Shown here one piece after another: positions 47,092 to 58,729 of a DNA stretch of 64,000 nt (position 1 is the stretch's first letter; every line of letters begins with the position of its first letter). Location of the stretch: NCBI GenBank assembly GCA_964020155.1, contig OZ026563.1, positions 502,324 to 566,323 on the forward strand. The letters run 5' to 3'. The stretch comes from Chondrilla cf. caribensis. Taxonomy: Eukaryota > Porifera > Demospongiae > Chondrillida > Chondrillidae. The translations under genes were made by a program, and so were the position numbers. The notes below the pieces were generated by a model, which was not told where the DNA came from, made no database searches, and saw only the letters and a list, made by a program, of their open reading frames with translations.

Positions 47092-49703
47092 TGAGTGTAG
47101 TCAATCTCCAGCTTATACATCAGAATACCAAACATGCAATACTATATGAAGTGGCCAACAAAGAATTTACTAGACACGCTTCCTGCTCCAGTCTTCCCCG
47201 CGCCCTGCTGTTGAATCCTTTGGATGTAATCTATTGACATTTCAAGAATTTCTGCCTTGTCCAATTTCTTGTTGCCCTGGAAACACAAGAATAACCCAAC
47301 ACCTTATTGGCACAACAACAATAGCTGTAGTTTCTTCAATGAAGTACAGTACAGCATGAATACGTGCACTGATCTGAAGGCTATTCTTTGCCCCTGATTA
47401 CACTTCCATCACACAAAGCACAATATGGTTTCTGTGGTAACAATTCCTCACTATATCCCATATTAGAAACTGATAAATGCACGAGGTGACAATTGAAGGT
47501 GGAGACTAACGTATTGTCTGCAGTCGGGAACCAGAGTCTTCATGATGCCCAGACATGTGTTTATTCTGTCTCTTCTCTTCTTCTCAATATTCTTATGTGA
47601 GTCCAAGTAATTCTACATGAACAGAGCAGTGGAGAAAGATTTGAAACAGCCACCATGTGAATAGCGAATGAGGACTACTACCCACTGTACATGAGGACTA
47701 CCACCCACTGTATGTGAGGACTACCACCCACTGTATGTGAGGACTACCACCCACTGTATGTGAGCACTACCACCCAATGTACATGAGGACCACCACCCAC
47801 TGTACATGAGGACTACCACCCACTGTATGTGAGGACTACCACCCACTGTACATGAGGACTACCACCCACTGTACATGAGCACCACCACCCACTGTACACA
47901 TGCTGAACAACTTGAATAAATGAATCAGGTGCTCAGGTATACAACACAACTTACTCTCGACTTTTTTCTGGGTATGTCAGGGGTCATGTCTCTGTATGGA
48001 GATTGAAGGTAGCTACAATACAACCTTTGTTACCAGAAACAGACAGTACACATGAGACTTGTGAGAACATGTACGATAAGGACACACATTAAGTGAATAT
48101 TCACAAGTGCTGTTTCAATTACAATATTTTCACACGTAGGGGAGGACAAAATTAAAATCCCAACACAGGGAAACCTTACATTTCCAATAACCACACTGCA
48201 CCTAAAATTGTAATGAACCCTCCAAACTGAACACTTCAATTGAACCCAAATACCACCCCATTCAAAGGGATTGACAACATCCATGATCGAATTCATAGCC
48301 AATGAATCTCATTAACAGACCCCACAACTACAGTTCCTCCAGCAAACAATTACATGAGCTCACACTCAGTCACATCACGTCAGGTCATGTGCAGGATAAA
48401 ACAAAATAGAAACCATAGTGTATTCCAACATGTGAACCAATAGAACCCCATTATAGGCAATTGTTGATGTCACACAAGTACCGGTGTGTACCTATGAATG
48501 ATGGGTGTGTGTGTACGTATGCATGTGCAAGTGTTGTGTTAGTGTGTGTGAATGTGTGTGCGTGTGTGTGTGTTAGCATGCACCTGTGTGATATGTGTTA
48601 GTGTGTGTGTGTTAGCATGCACAGGTGATATGTGTTGTGTGTGTGTGTTAGCATGCACAGGTGATATGTGTCGTGTGTGTTTGTTAGCATGCACGCATGT
48701 GATATGTGTTAATGTGCGTGTAAGGGTGTATGCATGTACTATGTGTGTGTGCTACCATGTACTGTACGTACGTTAGCACATGCAGGTGCTTTGTTTGTGT
48801 GTGGCTATATGATGTACATGTGTGTGTGTACATCGCATGGCACATGTGCAAACCACAAGTGGCTTGAAATACGCATGAAGCTACAAAGGAACCTTATAGT
48901 TACTAGCCATGCTTGGAAAATAGGTTGAGGTATATTAGGACTATTTCTGGCACACCGTGAATGGAATTTCTTGTTACAACGATTATGATGGACATCTCTA
49001 GGCACAATGGTATATTTTACCATCATCTCACTGGTCAATCTAATTGACCAATGAATAATCATTGCACCTCAGCCGTTTAGTCTTAATCAGAGTGTATTTT
49101 AGTTATTTGTGCCTGAAATGCCGCACTGAGTAATTATTGCTTTTTTGAGGAAATTGCATTTACGGTGTGCGAAAAATAGTCCTAACAATCTAAACCTGTG
49201 CTACAAAGGAATGCCTGCAAGAACAACCCAATGTAACGTGAACCAGTGTGAACTAGCGCACATTACAACACATACACAAATGCATACAGGTAGGGGAGGA
49301 CACACCACTGTACAATTTTGTGAGGACAGATATAAAGTACCCCACACACCATGACTCACACAGTAGGTAGGCGTTTTAAATTGTTGACTAGACTTTGCGT
49401 CATAATGGGTGTCCCCGAGCTAAGCAACTGATTTGCAAGATTTTGGCCCATGTTCCGCGAGCCAAGATTGAATCCAGACATGTCTTGTAAGTCAGTTTGA
49501 TTCATGTGGAGGTGGGAATCGATAGGAACAGTGGAGTCTGGCTCATTGGTTGATGAAGACTGTATACCAATACTAGATGGTCCTGTGTCTTCGTTCTGAG
49601 AGTTACCCATATGTTCGGGGATGATTCCGTTGTTTTGACTGAGCATCCCATCACTTTCTCTCACACTGTCTTCCACTCGCTGCAGATCAGCGTTCAAATC
49701 CAT
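45903..49703 (-). CDS. Glutamine-rich bHLH transcription factor
   Basis: Predicted nuclear bHLH factor of 506 residues. Exons in transcript order: 49703-49360, 48012-47955, 47612-47511, 47276-47171, 46813-45903; all in phase. Residues 1-135 are Asn/Ser-rich. The basic region and helix 1 are HKNIEKKRRDRINTCLGIMK, then a short loop (PDCRQYQGNK), then helix 2 KLDKAEILEMSIDYIQRIQ. The Glu-Lys-Lys-Arg-Arg-Asp-Arg-Ile-Asn basic motif and KAEIL are typical of the Hes/Hey/BHLHE40 group, but no Orange domain or WRPW end is visible. Exon 5 encodes 300 residues rich in Gln and Leu (several QQQ runs), an activation-type region, ending acidic. Divergent neighbour of the SYCE2-like gene. Class E bHLH is the best guess; subfamily is uncertain. 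Confidence 0.85.
47047..47090. repeat. (TG)n microsatellite, bHLH intron 4
   Basis: TG on the plus strand, hence CA on this gene's sense strand. Confidence 0.85.
47674..47893. repeat. 23-base minisatellite, bHLH intron 2
   Basis: About nine units of GAGGACTACCACCCACTGTA plus three bases. Confidence 0.9.
48922..49197. mobile_element. Fold-back element 4 (MITE-like, 276 bases)
   Basis: Terminal inverted repeats 48922-48970 and 49150-49197 match over about 48 bases with several mismatches (shared core AGGACTATTT and CACACCGT). The interior carries further inverted pairs, including GGTCAA/TTGACC near 49035. It lies in intron 1 of the bHLH gene. The structure fits a non-autonomous DNA transposon; the family is unknown. 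Confidence 0.65.
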
Positions 49704-49977
49704 GTTTTACAATCCTTCAAATAAACCAAAACGAAAGAAAACGCAAATTATGCCAGATTTCAACAGAAAACATATCTTGGGGTGTGTTTCCTGGACTTAC
49801 AACGAAGTAAACCGCCAGATTTCGAGCTTCTAAACGAAATATTGCCGAAGTCCCCCTGAGCTCACGTGGAGTCGTGTGCGACAAGAAGGTTCTTTGATGG
49901 GGGAGGCGAACCGGAAATCACACGCGATACGAACACGTGATCTTTACGTCACCATACTCTCCTAGCAACGGGTGAGG
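49704..49977. promoter_or_regulatory. Bidirectional promoter of the bHLH and SYCE2-like genes
   Basis: 274 bases between start codons. Motifs seen: CACGTG at 49863-49868 and 49934-49939, CACGCG near 49921, TACGTCA at 49945-49951, and CCTAGCAAC near 49962 (an RFX half-site-like word). Confidence 0.5.
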
Positions 49978-50722
49978 ATGGAGCAAGCTTGCGCAGAAAT
50001 TGACTGCACAGACAGGACTAATCAAAATGAAGAAAGTGAATGTGAAATGTCTGCACCAGGACTAGAAACTGAAGAGCAAGATGAAACCATGAGGTGATTC
50101 AATTTGATAAATTCACAAAATGAAGCTACTGTTGATTCCTGGACTTTGCCCTTCACTATAATAGGCTAGGGCTGCCTCAATTGCAGACACCAGTATCTGA
50201 CCTATGCACACACCAGCAAATGACTAACAATTTACAGCAGCTTATTAATGATTTGAACACAAAACGTAAACGGGACCCAGCAATTCTGGAGGGTATGTTA
50301 CTACTGCATGTATAAGAGCACATCGTGGTTGAAGGCCATTGCATGTACAGTGTGTAGCTTTGTTCTCCACAAGAATTCAAGAAAGCTATAATGTTGCACA
50401 CGGAATCAGTATTTGGGACAGTTGAGCAGTCCATGTATGAAATTTATGAACAGAACAATCAAGTCATTGAAGGGAAGCTTCAAGAACTGACAGAAGTCCT
50501 TGGGAGAATAGGTATGAATTGTACACATTGTGCTGTGGTCAGCATTAATAATTATCATCCTTTACAGTCTTTCTGAATGTTTTAGAACTGATTACTGTAG
50601 TCCCATCTACTTGTATTTCCATTTCATAGAAAAACTGGAATCGGAACTTAAGCAATTCAAACACCACTTGAGTCTCTTGTACAGTGATGTCAACGAAAGT
50701 TCGGAAGTTCTCAATCAATAAT
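49978..50722 (+). CDS. SYCE2: SYCE2-like synaptonemal complex central element protein
   Basis: Meiotic structural protein; in vertebrates SYCE2 assembles with TEX12 into fibres that form the central element of the synaptonemal complex. Exons 49978-50093, 50165-50292, 50374-50511 and 50631-50722 join in phase to 157 residues. After an acidic N-terminus of about 55 residues the rest is one helical, coiled-coil region. It tracks vertebrate SYCE2 in order: LINDLNTKRKRDPAILEEFK, then MYEIYEQNNQVIEGKLQEL, then KLESELKQFKHH and YSDVNE. Length is shorter than human SYCE2 (218), mainly at the C-terminus. It is convergent with dynamin, only 165 bases between stops. Identification rests on this collinear pattern in a short coiled coil, so a profile search should confirm it. 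Confidence 0.8.
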
Positions 50723-50887
50723 GTGCCAATTGATATCAAAACCTACCAACACAGTTGTATAGCCATGCTGAAATTAAATCATATGGAATAATAATCACAC
50801 AACAAATTACATTTCCATAATATATTACAATATTATAATTATTATTATTCTACTCATATAATATAACTGCACAGAATTATGCTAATG

Positions 50888-53800
50888 TTAAGGTCTTGCA
50901 GGTGGGGGTCTGTTAGGAACAGTTGGAGGACGTCTGCATGTGGGAACAGAATGTAAATCACCATGGTGACGTTGGACTCTAACGATAGTATTGCACAACT
51001 CACCTCGGCACAGAAGGTTGTGATGTTGAGGTAGTACCGGGCCTCGGAGGAGCAGGTCTGGAGGTGGGTGGGGCTGGTTTTTGTGCGGGTGGGCGTGACC
51101 TAGCCCCACCCCCGAGTGTACTTGAACTTGTTCTATTTGGCATGTCGGGCATTGGCTCGTTATTAACAGGAGGAGGCAGTGGAGTGTGCATTGTCTTGGA
51201 CAGGACATCGTTGACAATGGTTTGAGCCTCTTTGCACACTTGGTACATACGGAGGGTTTCCTCCCTCTTCTGTGCAGCCAAATGACTTTCCTCCATCAAC
51301 TGATTCTGCAAGTGATCGGAATATCACACAGTAGGTACATTCAACCTCAGCTCAAAAGTACAAAAGAGTACATAGAATAGCAGAGTGGCAGACACACCAA
51401 GATCATATACAATGTATGTACATATAGGGTTAGGTGAGGGGAGGTAAGACATTATTTTGAATTGGGAATCTTGATTTTTCAATCCAGCAGAAATTCACAT
51501 ATTTGGTCCTCCATTTCGTCTGTGATGCATGCTGGCACACTACACGCTGTCCAGTTATGCCTGGTATGCACACACTGGTGAACTGTACCTGGTCTCCCGC
51601 CGCGTAGATGCTGCCTATCAGATCCTGAGAGATAAACTCCTGAAGCTGTACGTGGAGATTACAGGACATATCAGGAGCTGACATCAGACACAAGGCAGGA
51701 CCCATTGCACACAGAACCGTGTACCCCAGTCATTAGTGGAATTTTTGCTTTTAATCAATGTCCAGGGTAACATGTACAAATTGGAACTAGATTTTTAGAA
51801 ACCCACAAGTTTACACACCAAATCAAAATCCAATTTGTTTCAAGGTCAGAGTTCACAACTCCATCCCCTAATTGAGCTCAGCTCGTAGGTTAGAAGCAAA
51901 TCCCAACTCCCACTTCAATTATGTCACACAAAGATGCTACATTGACATGTAATCCAAAGTGGGAACCCAAATGTCCAGTCACGACCTCACCTTGGTCACT
52001 ATTATGTGCATGATGCTCTTTGGCACAAGGTCTCTAGTTGTCTTGCTGACAATCTCAGTGTAGCTGGAAGTCATGTTTCGGATGGTCTCAACCTGCCTCT
52101 CAAGCACCGGGTCAAGGGTCCCGACATCGTCCTGCAAATTCACAAGTGACATGCAATGCAAATTCACAAGTGACATGCAATGCAAATTCACAAGTGACAT
52201 GCAATGCAAATTCACAAGTGACATGCAATGTAAATTCACAAGTGACATGCAATGCAAATTCACAAGTGACATGCAATGTAAATTCACAAGTGACATGCAA
52301 TGCAAATTCACAAGTGACATGCAATATATCACGAATAAAGATTGCCCCATACTGCTAGTGTAGTTGATGCAACATTCTACATTGCATTCGCACTACTAAT
52401 GTGTGTGAGTGTGGGTGCGCTTGTACATGTGCGTACATATGTGTGCATGTGAATTTAGCTAGTTCTTTGCTAGTGCATAGCTTTCTTCCCCCTAAAATGG
52501 TCCAATAGTACTAATGTGTTTGTGATGCTAACCAATCATATCACACAGTGCAAATGGTCCAAAGAGTGACATACACACCTTGCCACTTGAGTCACCAGAG
52601 GCCTCAGATTGGGGGTAGACTCCAGCACGAAGGAAGGATGCCTTCCAGGACTCGACATCATCTTCCTTTTCAAACTGAAGCTCCATGTAGTCCTTGTCTT
52701 TGTACACAGTCCTACAGGAGGGTGAAGAGAACAAAGAGTTGCATGTAACTTGCAAGCAAATGTGGAGTATGAATACCACTGGCATGACAGGAGGGGTGGG
52801 GCTGAAAATATAGTAAGTTGGCACACCCCTCTCAATCCCTACCATCCCATGATGAGTTGACACACCCCTCACAATCCCTACCATCCCATGATGAGTTGAC
52901 ACACCCCTCACAATCCCTACCATCCCATGGCAAATTGACACACCCCTCTTAATCTCCACCATCCCATGATGAGTTGACACACCCTTGTCCATCCCTACCA
53001 TCCCATGATGAGTTGACACACCCCTTGCAATCCCTACCATCCCATGGCAAATTGAGACACCCCCCCACAATCCTTACCATCCCATGATGAGTTGACACAC
53101 CCCTTGCAATCCTTACCATCCCATGATGAGTTGACACACTCCTCCCAATCCTTACCATCCCATGATGAGTTGACACACCCCTCTCAATCCTTATCATCCC
53201 ATGATGAGTTGACACACCCCTCTCAATCTCCACCATCCCATGATGAGTTGACACACCCTTGTCCATCCCTACCATCCCATAGTCAACCACTACACTGTGA
53301 AACAGCATGTGGTGTACTAATCATGACTTGGTACGTACTTGCCGTCCGGATGGAACAGGTGAATAGTCGGTCGCTTGGACATGAACCCTGAGTCAGCATC
53401 CCTTAACCTCAATCCCTCAAGTTTCAGCAAATACTTCTGATCCTTCTCCTAGAAACAATGAAACAATACAAAACGTAACGATACAACACATTAATCATGG
53501 ACCACAAGGACAATTAGATCTATACTTACACTACATCCAAGAAATAATCGTAAATTGATTAAAACATGCAAATTGTGCAAATGTAAGAGTATTGCTTTCT
53601 GTGGCCAATTTGTCGGCACGTGTGGTGATGCAAGGGAGCAACTTACATCTTGGTCCTTGTACCAGCAGAGGGCGTCGGCTGTCAGAACAAACCACTGTTC
53701 CTTGTGACCACCTTTGAGGAAGCTAGTTGCAACTGAGATCCAACCCTTACGGATGACCTGGTTCCCCAAGGACTGTCGTTCACGTTTTGCTGATTTTCCA

Positions 53801-53941
53801 CTGGCAGCACTGAAGAGATGACCGCAGTGAGTTAGTGTATAAGATGAAACACATGTATGTACTCCCCCTTCCCCCCTCACACACACAAGCACACGCATGC
53901 AAACACACACCTCACACAAACACACACGCACACACGCACAA

Positions 53942-54028
<87 letters not shown>

Positions 54029-54731
54029 CTGATATCCGATGAAGTCTGGATGGTTGGTGTTCATGTACGACAGTTCAATACTGATCATCAGTGTGATATG
54101 CTCCTTGCACTTCTCTTCCTGTTCTCTCAGGAAACCCATCAACAACCCTTCTGTTTCATCACGAAGACGTGGATAGCGCTCCATCTAGTACACAAGATGG
54201 GATGGAAGAACCACACTCACAAAATCCAAGAATTACAAGGAGAATACAAAACTGTAGCATTTTTGTTGAAAGTTAGATTTTAATTCAGTTGAGAATGTAG
54301 AAAGAGAGCTGCATGAGTCTATGCATTGAGCACAATACACTGTAGTGAGAGGGAGGAAGGGAGGAACATTCATAAGAATTGACACTATCACAAGTAATCT
54401 GTTGAAGTCCAACAAGGTACGTAGCTAGTGATTAATGTACTATCAGAGATCGAATGTACACCACTGTACTATCAGAGATCGAATGTACCATCAAAGATCG
54501 AATGGACTATGGACGGCAGTTTCCCGTTCCTCCCAGTTGAACAGGACTATCCTCGTGAACCCACCCCTGCTGCACATTTCTTCACTGCTTCGGTCAACTC
54601 CTGAACAACCATGTCCACACACTTCAGAGATGGCTCCAGGAGTTTCTCGATCTGTTGCCGAACAATGATCTCAAATGCTCTGTCTGGTGTGAACATCCCA
54701 ACTCTACAGCAAGAGAGGCAGTGTGTGTGTG

Positions 54732-54785
<54 letters not shown>

Positions 54786-57032
54786 CGTGTGTGTGTGCGT
54801 GTGTGTGTGCATGCGTGTGTGTGTGTGTGTGTGTGTGCGTGTGTGTGTGCATGCGTGTGTGTGTGTGTGTGTGTGTGATGCGGGACACCCTACTATCCAT
54901 GCGGGACACCCTACTATCCATGCGGGACACCCTACTATCCATGCGGGACACCCTACTATCCATGCGGGACACCCTACTATCCATGTGGGACACCCTACTG
55001 GCCATGTCTGCATACTTACCTGATACCATGAAGGTTGGTTATAACAATGGCTATCTCCTTCCTGAGCTGTTTTTCATCAAATTCCTTCTTTACAAGCTCA
55101 AAGGGAAATCTCTCGTGGAAGATCCTGTTGATGCGAGCTCCTCCGCTCAGCTCTGCTGTCTGGACTACGGATGTTCCTCCCTCGATGTTCCTTTCAAAAT
55201 CAGCCCCAAACTGCTGTATGAGACTACAAGGGATTGAAGGGGTTGATTTACGCACTATGGTTTTCAAATAAAACAAGACATCAGAGTAGAACAATGTAGT
55301 CACTGAAGATTTGTGTATCAAAATTCTTTTAAAATGCTAAAAAACATGACCCTCAATCCTTCACATGCAAAGCTCATAGTAAATGGCCCTACCACTTCAA
55401 GTTGGTATCCCGTGTAGCCCTGTAATTCAGTCTTGCACGGGTCACCACACCTGGCTCAGACTCACTTCAACATGGCCTTGGTTTTGATGGAAGGGTCGTC
55501 AGGTCTGAACTTCTTGAACTCCTGCACCTCCTTCTCCATGCTGAGGATCTGGTTCTGGAGCTTTGTTCGGAGAGAGGGCAGCGTGTCCCGGATGTGGTTG
55601 GTCAGAGTCTGGTTCAAAGACTTCTGGAGGTAAGGAGTGCCCATTCTGTCCGCCATGTGCCTGCACACACAAGTACAAGACTTCACATATTAAAAACATA
55701 TTAATTTATATATAATTAATATTGATTTAGTGCCAGTAAAAAACTATCGGCTTTGGCGAACTCTGAGCTGTACGTATGTCACAGAGTGTCAAGGAGGATT
55801 GATATTAGGTATGCTTCTTTCATGTGGCTTCTAGGACAATTGGAATTGATTCGTTGAATTCTGAAGCCAAGTATTGTCCCATACAACAGCAGGCCGACCA
55901 TTCCCATACATCAGCAGGCCGACCATTCCCATACATCAGCAGGCCGACCATTCCCATACATCAGCAGGCCGACCATTCCCATACATCAGCAAACCAACCA
56001 TTCCCATACATCAGCAGGCCGACCATTCCCATACATCAGCAAACCAACCATTCCCATACATCAGCAGGCCGACCATTCCCATACATCAGCAGGCCGACCA
56101 TTCCCATACATCAGCAGGCCGACCATTCCCATATATCAGCAAACCGACCATTCCCATACATCAGCAAACCGACCATTCTATAATTCAATTGTCAAGGTGC
56201 ACGTAGGCATGCATATAGTAGCTAAGTACATACTTTTTTGCATGTGTGTATGTGTGCATGTACATATATGGTCATGTTGCAGAAAATTATACTGGGCAAT
56301 GAGGACTGAGTGCTGACCTGTAGCCTGGATGAGTCAGAAAGAACTTCCTCTCAGCGGCCAGCGCTGATTTGATGTCCTTCCTCCCATCAATGTCTTTCTG
56401 GCTCCGGTTCACTATCCCGATGTATCCTAGGGGTGAAGGAGACAGATGTTAATGGAGCAACGAGGTGAAGAACTAAACAGAGCAAAACAAACAGAGGAGG
56501 GGGGTATGCACTGCACAATGGTTCTTCCCGCGAGGACAAGCAGCTCACCTCTTCTCAATGGGAAGAGCTTGTTCTCAAGGATATCCACAGCATCTGTTCC
56601 TTCGTCCATGATGTCCAGCTTGGTGATGACGCCGATGGTGCGTAAACCGCTTGGGTCCACCTCTTTGGCTATCTTCAGAGCATCTGAATTGGCCAGATCG
56701 GAGTTGGCCGGTGAAACAGCCAAAATGAGACAATTCTCTCTTGTGATGAACTGCAAGACCATGTCTCTGATCTGAAACTCGATGTCGAGTGGCTGGCCCT
56801 CCACTGGGACCTTGGTCATGCCAGGCAAATCCACCAGGGTTAGGTTCAGAACTGCAGAGGTCACAGAGGTCAGCAGGAAGACAACAACAGAGACGAGCTG
56901 TTACAGACAAGCACACATATCTACGAGATTTATACAAACTATACACATCCAGCAGTGAGTGCATGCACTCACAGTGGTGAATGTATGTGCATTCCTCAAG
57001 TGTGGTAAACGTGTGTACAAGCACACACACAG

Positions 57033-57089
<57 letters not shown>

Positions 57090-57471
57090 TACACACACAC
57101 ACACACACACATCCCATCCCATCCACAGGTTGAGTCCATATTTCCGACAATGCAGTGCAAGTCCAACTCACCATGAGGAGAGTATACCCTGAGGTTTATT
57201 GGTGCAGAAGACACTCCTTTGGTCTTGCCTGCCACACGGTTTGTGTCCGCTACAATCTCCTTCCTCACTTCTTCAAAGTCAGTGTACTTGCGACCTTTCT
57301 GGTGCAGGAACTCAGCAAATTCTGCAAAGCAAACAGACCACAGTTGTGGATAAGTTCAATGGAACCAGATTATGGTTGTAGCAAACAATAAATGGAATAT
57401 GTACCTTGTAATCAACCTACAGCACACACAGTAATATATGGTCAACGTAGAGCACACACTGTAGCACACAC

Positions 57472-57533
<62 letters not shown>

Positions 57534-58566
57534 TATAGCACACACACATTATAGCACACACACTATAGCACATACACTGTAGCACACACACTGTAGCACA
57601 CATACACACTGAAACACACACACTGAGCATATTATGTGTTCAAAATAGGATATGGTGATTCAGGAATGTTAATCATGATGTCATCACTCCATAAAAGGAA
57701 ATTTCAAATATTACACAAGGTGTGGCTAGTAGAACAACACACCCACTTACATGATAGCCACTCCATATCTACACATGCACACACACCACTATGGGCACAC
57801 ATACACAATGCTTCCTATAAGCGAGTTATGTCATCTTATGCATAACATAATATGTGTATATATCACGCATTATGTGCATATCTATGTACTCACACTAACC
57901 AGCACACACACATAAACTGCAAATAACGAAGCATGTTGATGATAGTGCTAACATAGTGTCCATGGGGCATACCTGATTTGGAGTGGATGAGTTGGAGGAT
58001 GAGGGGACGACGAGTGCAAATCCCAGATCCACGAGGCAGAAAATCCCTAAAGAGAACAGACCACGGGGTCAACCAGGAAATATCTCCCGAGACAGCATAC
58101 CGACCAACAGGGTACAAAATTACATTCCCTATCACAGAGTTGAATCGAATATACCCCAAATGAAATCAATCGTCTACTGAAATAGTGAACTGACAACGAA
58201 TGAAGAGAATGAAACAAAAAAGGAACGCTTAAAGTCAATGGAACATGTTAACAGTTATATAGTACGGGTATGGTGACCCAACTCAATGAACCTTCAAAAA
58301 TCCCGCTACGAACCACCTAGCGGTTGTACATTGGAGCGTCAACGTGAATAATCGCACCAAGCCCTTTGGAAGGTGAAATCGAAGACAGCATTTACGTACC
58401 TTCCAACAAAATTCTCCAACACTGATGATTTGCCAGCGCTTTGTCCACCAACTACAGCAATTTGTGGCAGGTCAATGGGACAGTCCTGGCCAAGCTGTGC
58501 AAAAGCGTCTTGTAGTTTGTTAACAATGAGGATCAACTCCTCCATTCCCGGATTGTAGAAGGCCAT
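50888..58566 (-). CDS. DNM1: Classical dynamin GTPase
   Basis: Large GTPase that severs endocytic vesicle necks. Exons in transcript order: 58566-58400, 58046-57973, 57321-57172, 56851-56549, 56426-56318, 55660-55466, 55223-55020, 54703-54565, 54184-54027, 53809-53647, 53448-53339, 52711-52579, 52131-51991, 51645-51589, 51305-51004, 50933-50888; all in phase, 816 residues. GTPase domain 1-300: [17 protein letters not shown] (P-loop), [27 protein letters not shown]. Middle/stalk to about 500 ([17 protein letters not shown]). PH domain about 515-625 ([36 protein letters not shown]). GED about 635-725 ([30 protein letters not shown]). C-terminal Pro/Arg-rich tail with several PxxP motifs. All five domains of animal classical dynamin are present; vertebrate DNM1, 2 and 3 are later duplicates, so the symbol is the nearest family name. 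Confidence 0.97.
52136..52325. repeat. 24-base tandem repeat at a dynamin 3' splice site
   Basis: Eight units of AATTCACAAGTGACATGCAA plus four bases, abutting the acceptor of the exon that starts at 52131. The real acceptor word TTTGCAG is one base different from the TTTGCAT present in each unit. Confidence 0.9.
52835..53283. repeat. 39-base minisatellite, dynamin intron
   Basis: About eleven units containing ACCATCCCATGATGAGTTGA. It fills most of the intron between the two exons of the PH domain end. Confidence 0.9.
53940..54026. repeat. (CA)n microsatellite forming a dynamin splice donor
   Basis: TG on the sense strand beginning at the donor of the exon ending at 54027. Confidence 0.9.
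54721..54877. repeat. (TG)n-rich microsatellite, dynamin intron
   Basis: TG tract with GCGTGC interruptions on the plus strand (CA on the sense strand), 17 bases upstream of the exon that starts at 54703. Confidence 0.85.
54883..55003. repeat. 21-base minisatellite, dynamin intron
   Basis: Five to six units of GCGGGACACCCTACTATCCA plus one base, ending 16 bases from the donor at 55019. Confidence 0.9.
55886..56172. repeat. 25-base minisatellite, dynamin intron
   Basis: About eleven units of CAGGCCGACCATTCCCATAC plus five bases, with two alternating variants (AGGCCG and AAACCA/G). Confidence 0.9.
57026..57111. repeat. (CA)n microsatellite, dynamin intron 3
   Basis: Two CA tracts split by ATGTATA, 60 bases from the donor at 57171. 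Confidence 0.85.
57475..57600. repeat. (CA)n and CATTATAGCACA repeats, dynamin intron 2
   Basis: A pure CA tract followed by short (CA)TTATAGCA-type units. Confidence 0.85.
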
Positions 58567-58729
58567 CGTGCGTTCGGTTTCGTTGGAGGCGCACGAGACG
58601 TTCTTGTCAAAATTATACGCGAGTATACAAATAAACGATTTTGACTGGTTAAACACGCAGTACTTGCGTGTTTTCTGGCACACATACCAAAAGATACATA
58701 CAGAATGTAAACATAGTGGTGATGAAAAA

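Noticed and set aside
52132..52350. Eight-residue repeats as part of dynamin protein
   Set aside because: The frame is open but lies before the acceptor that joins the PH-domain and GED exons in phase; treated as intron.
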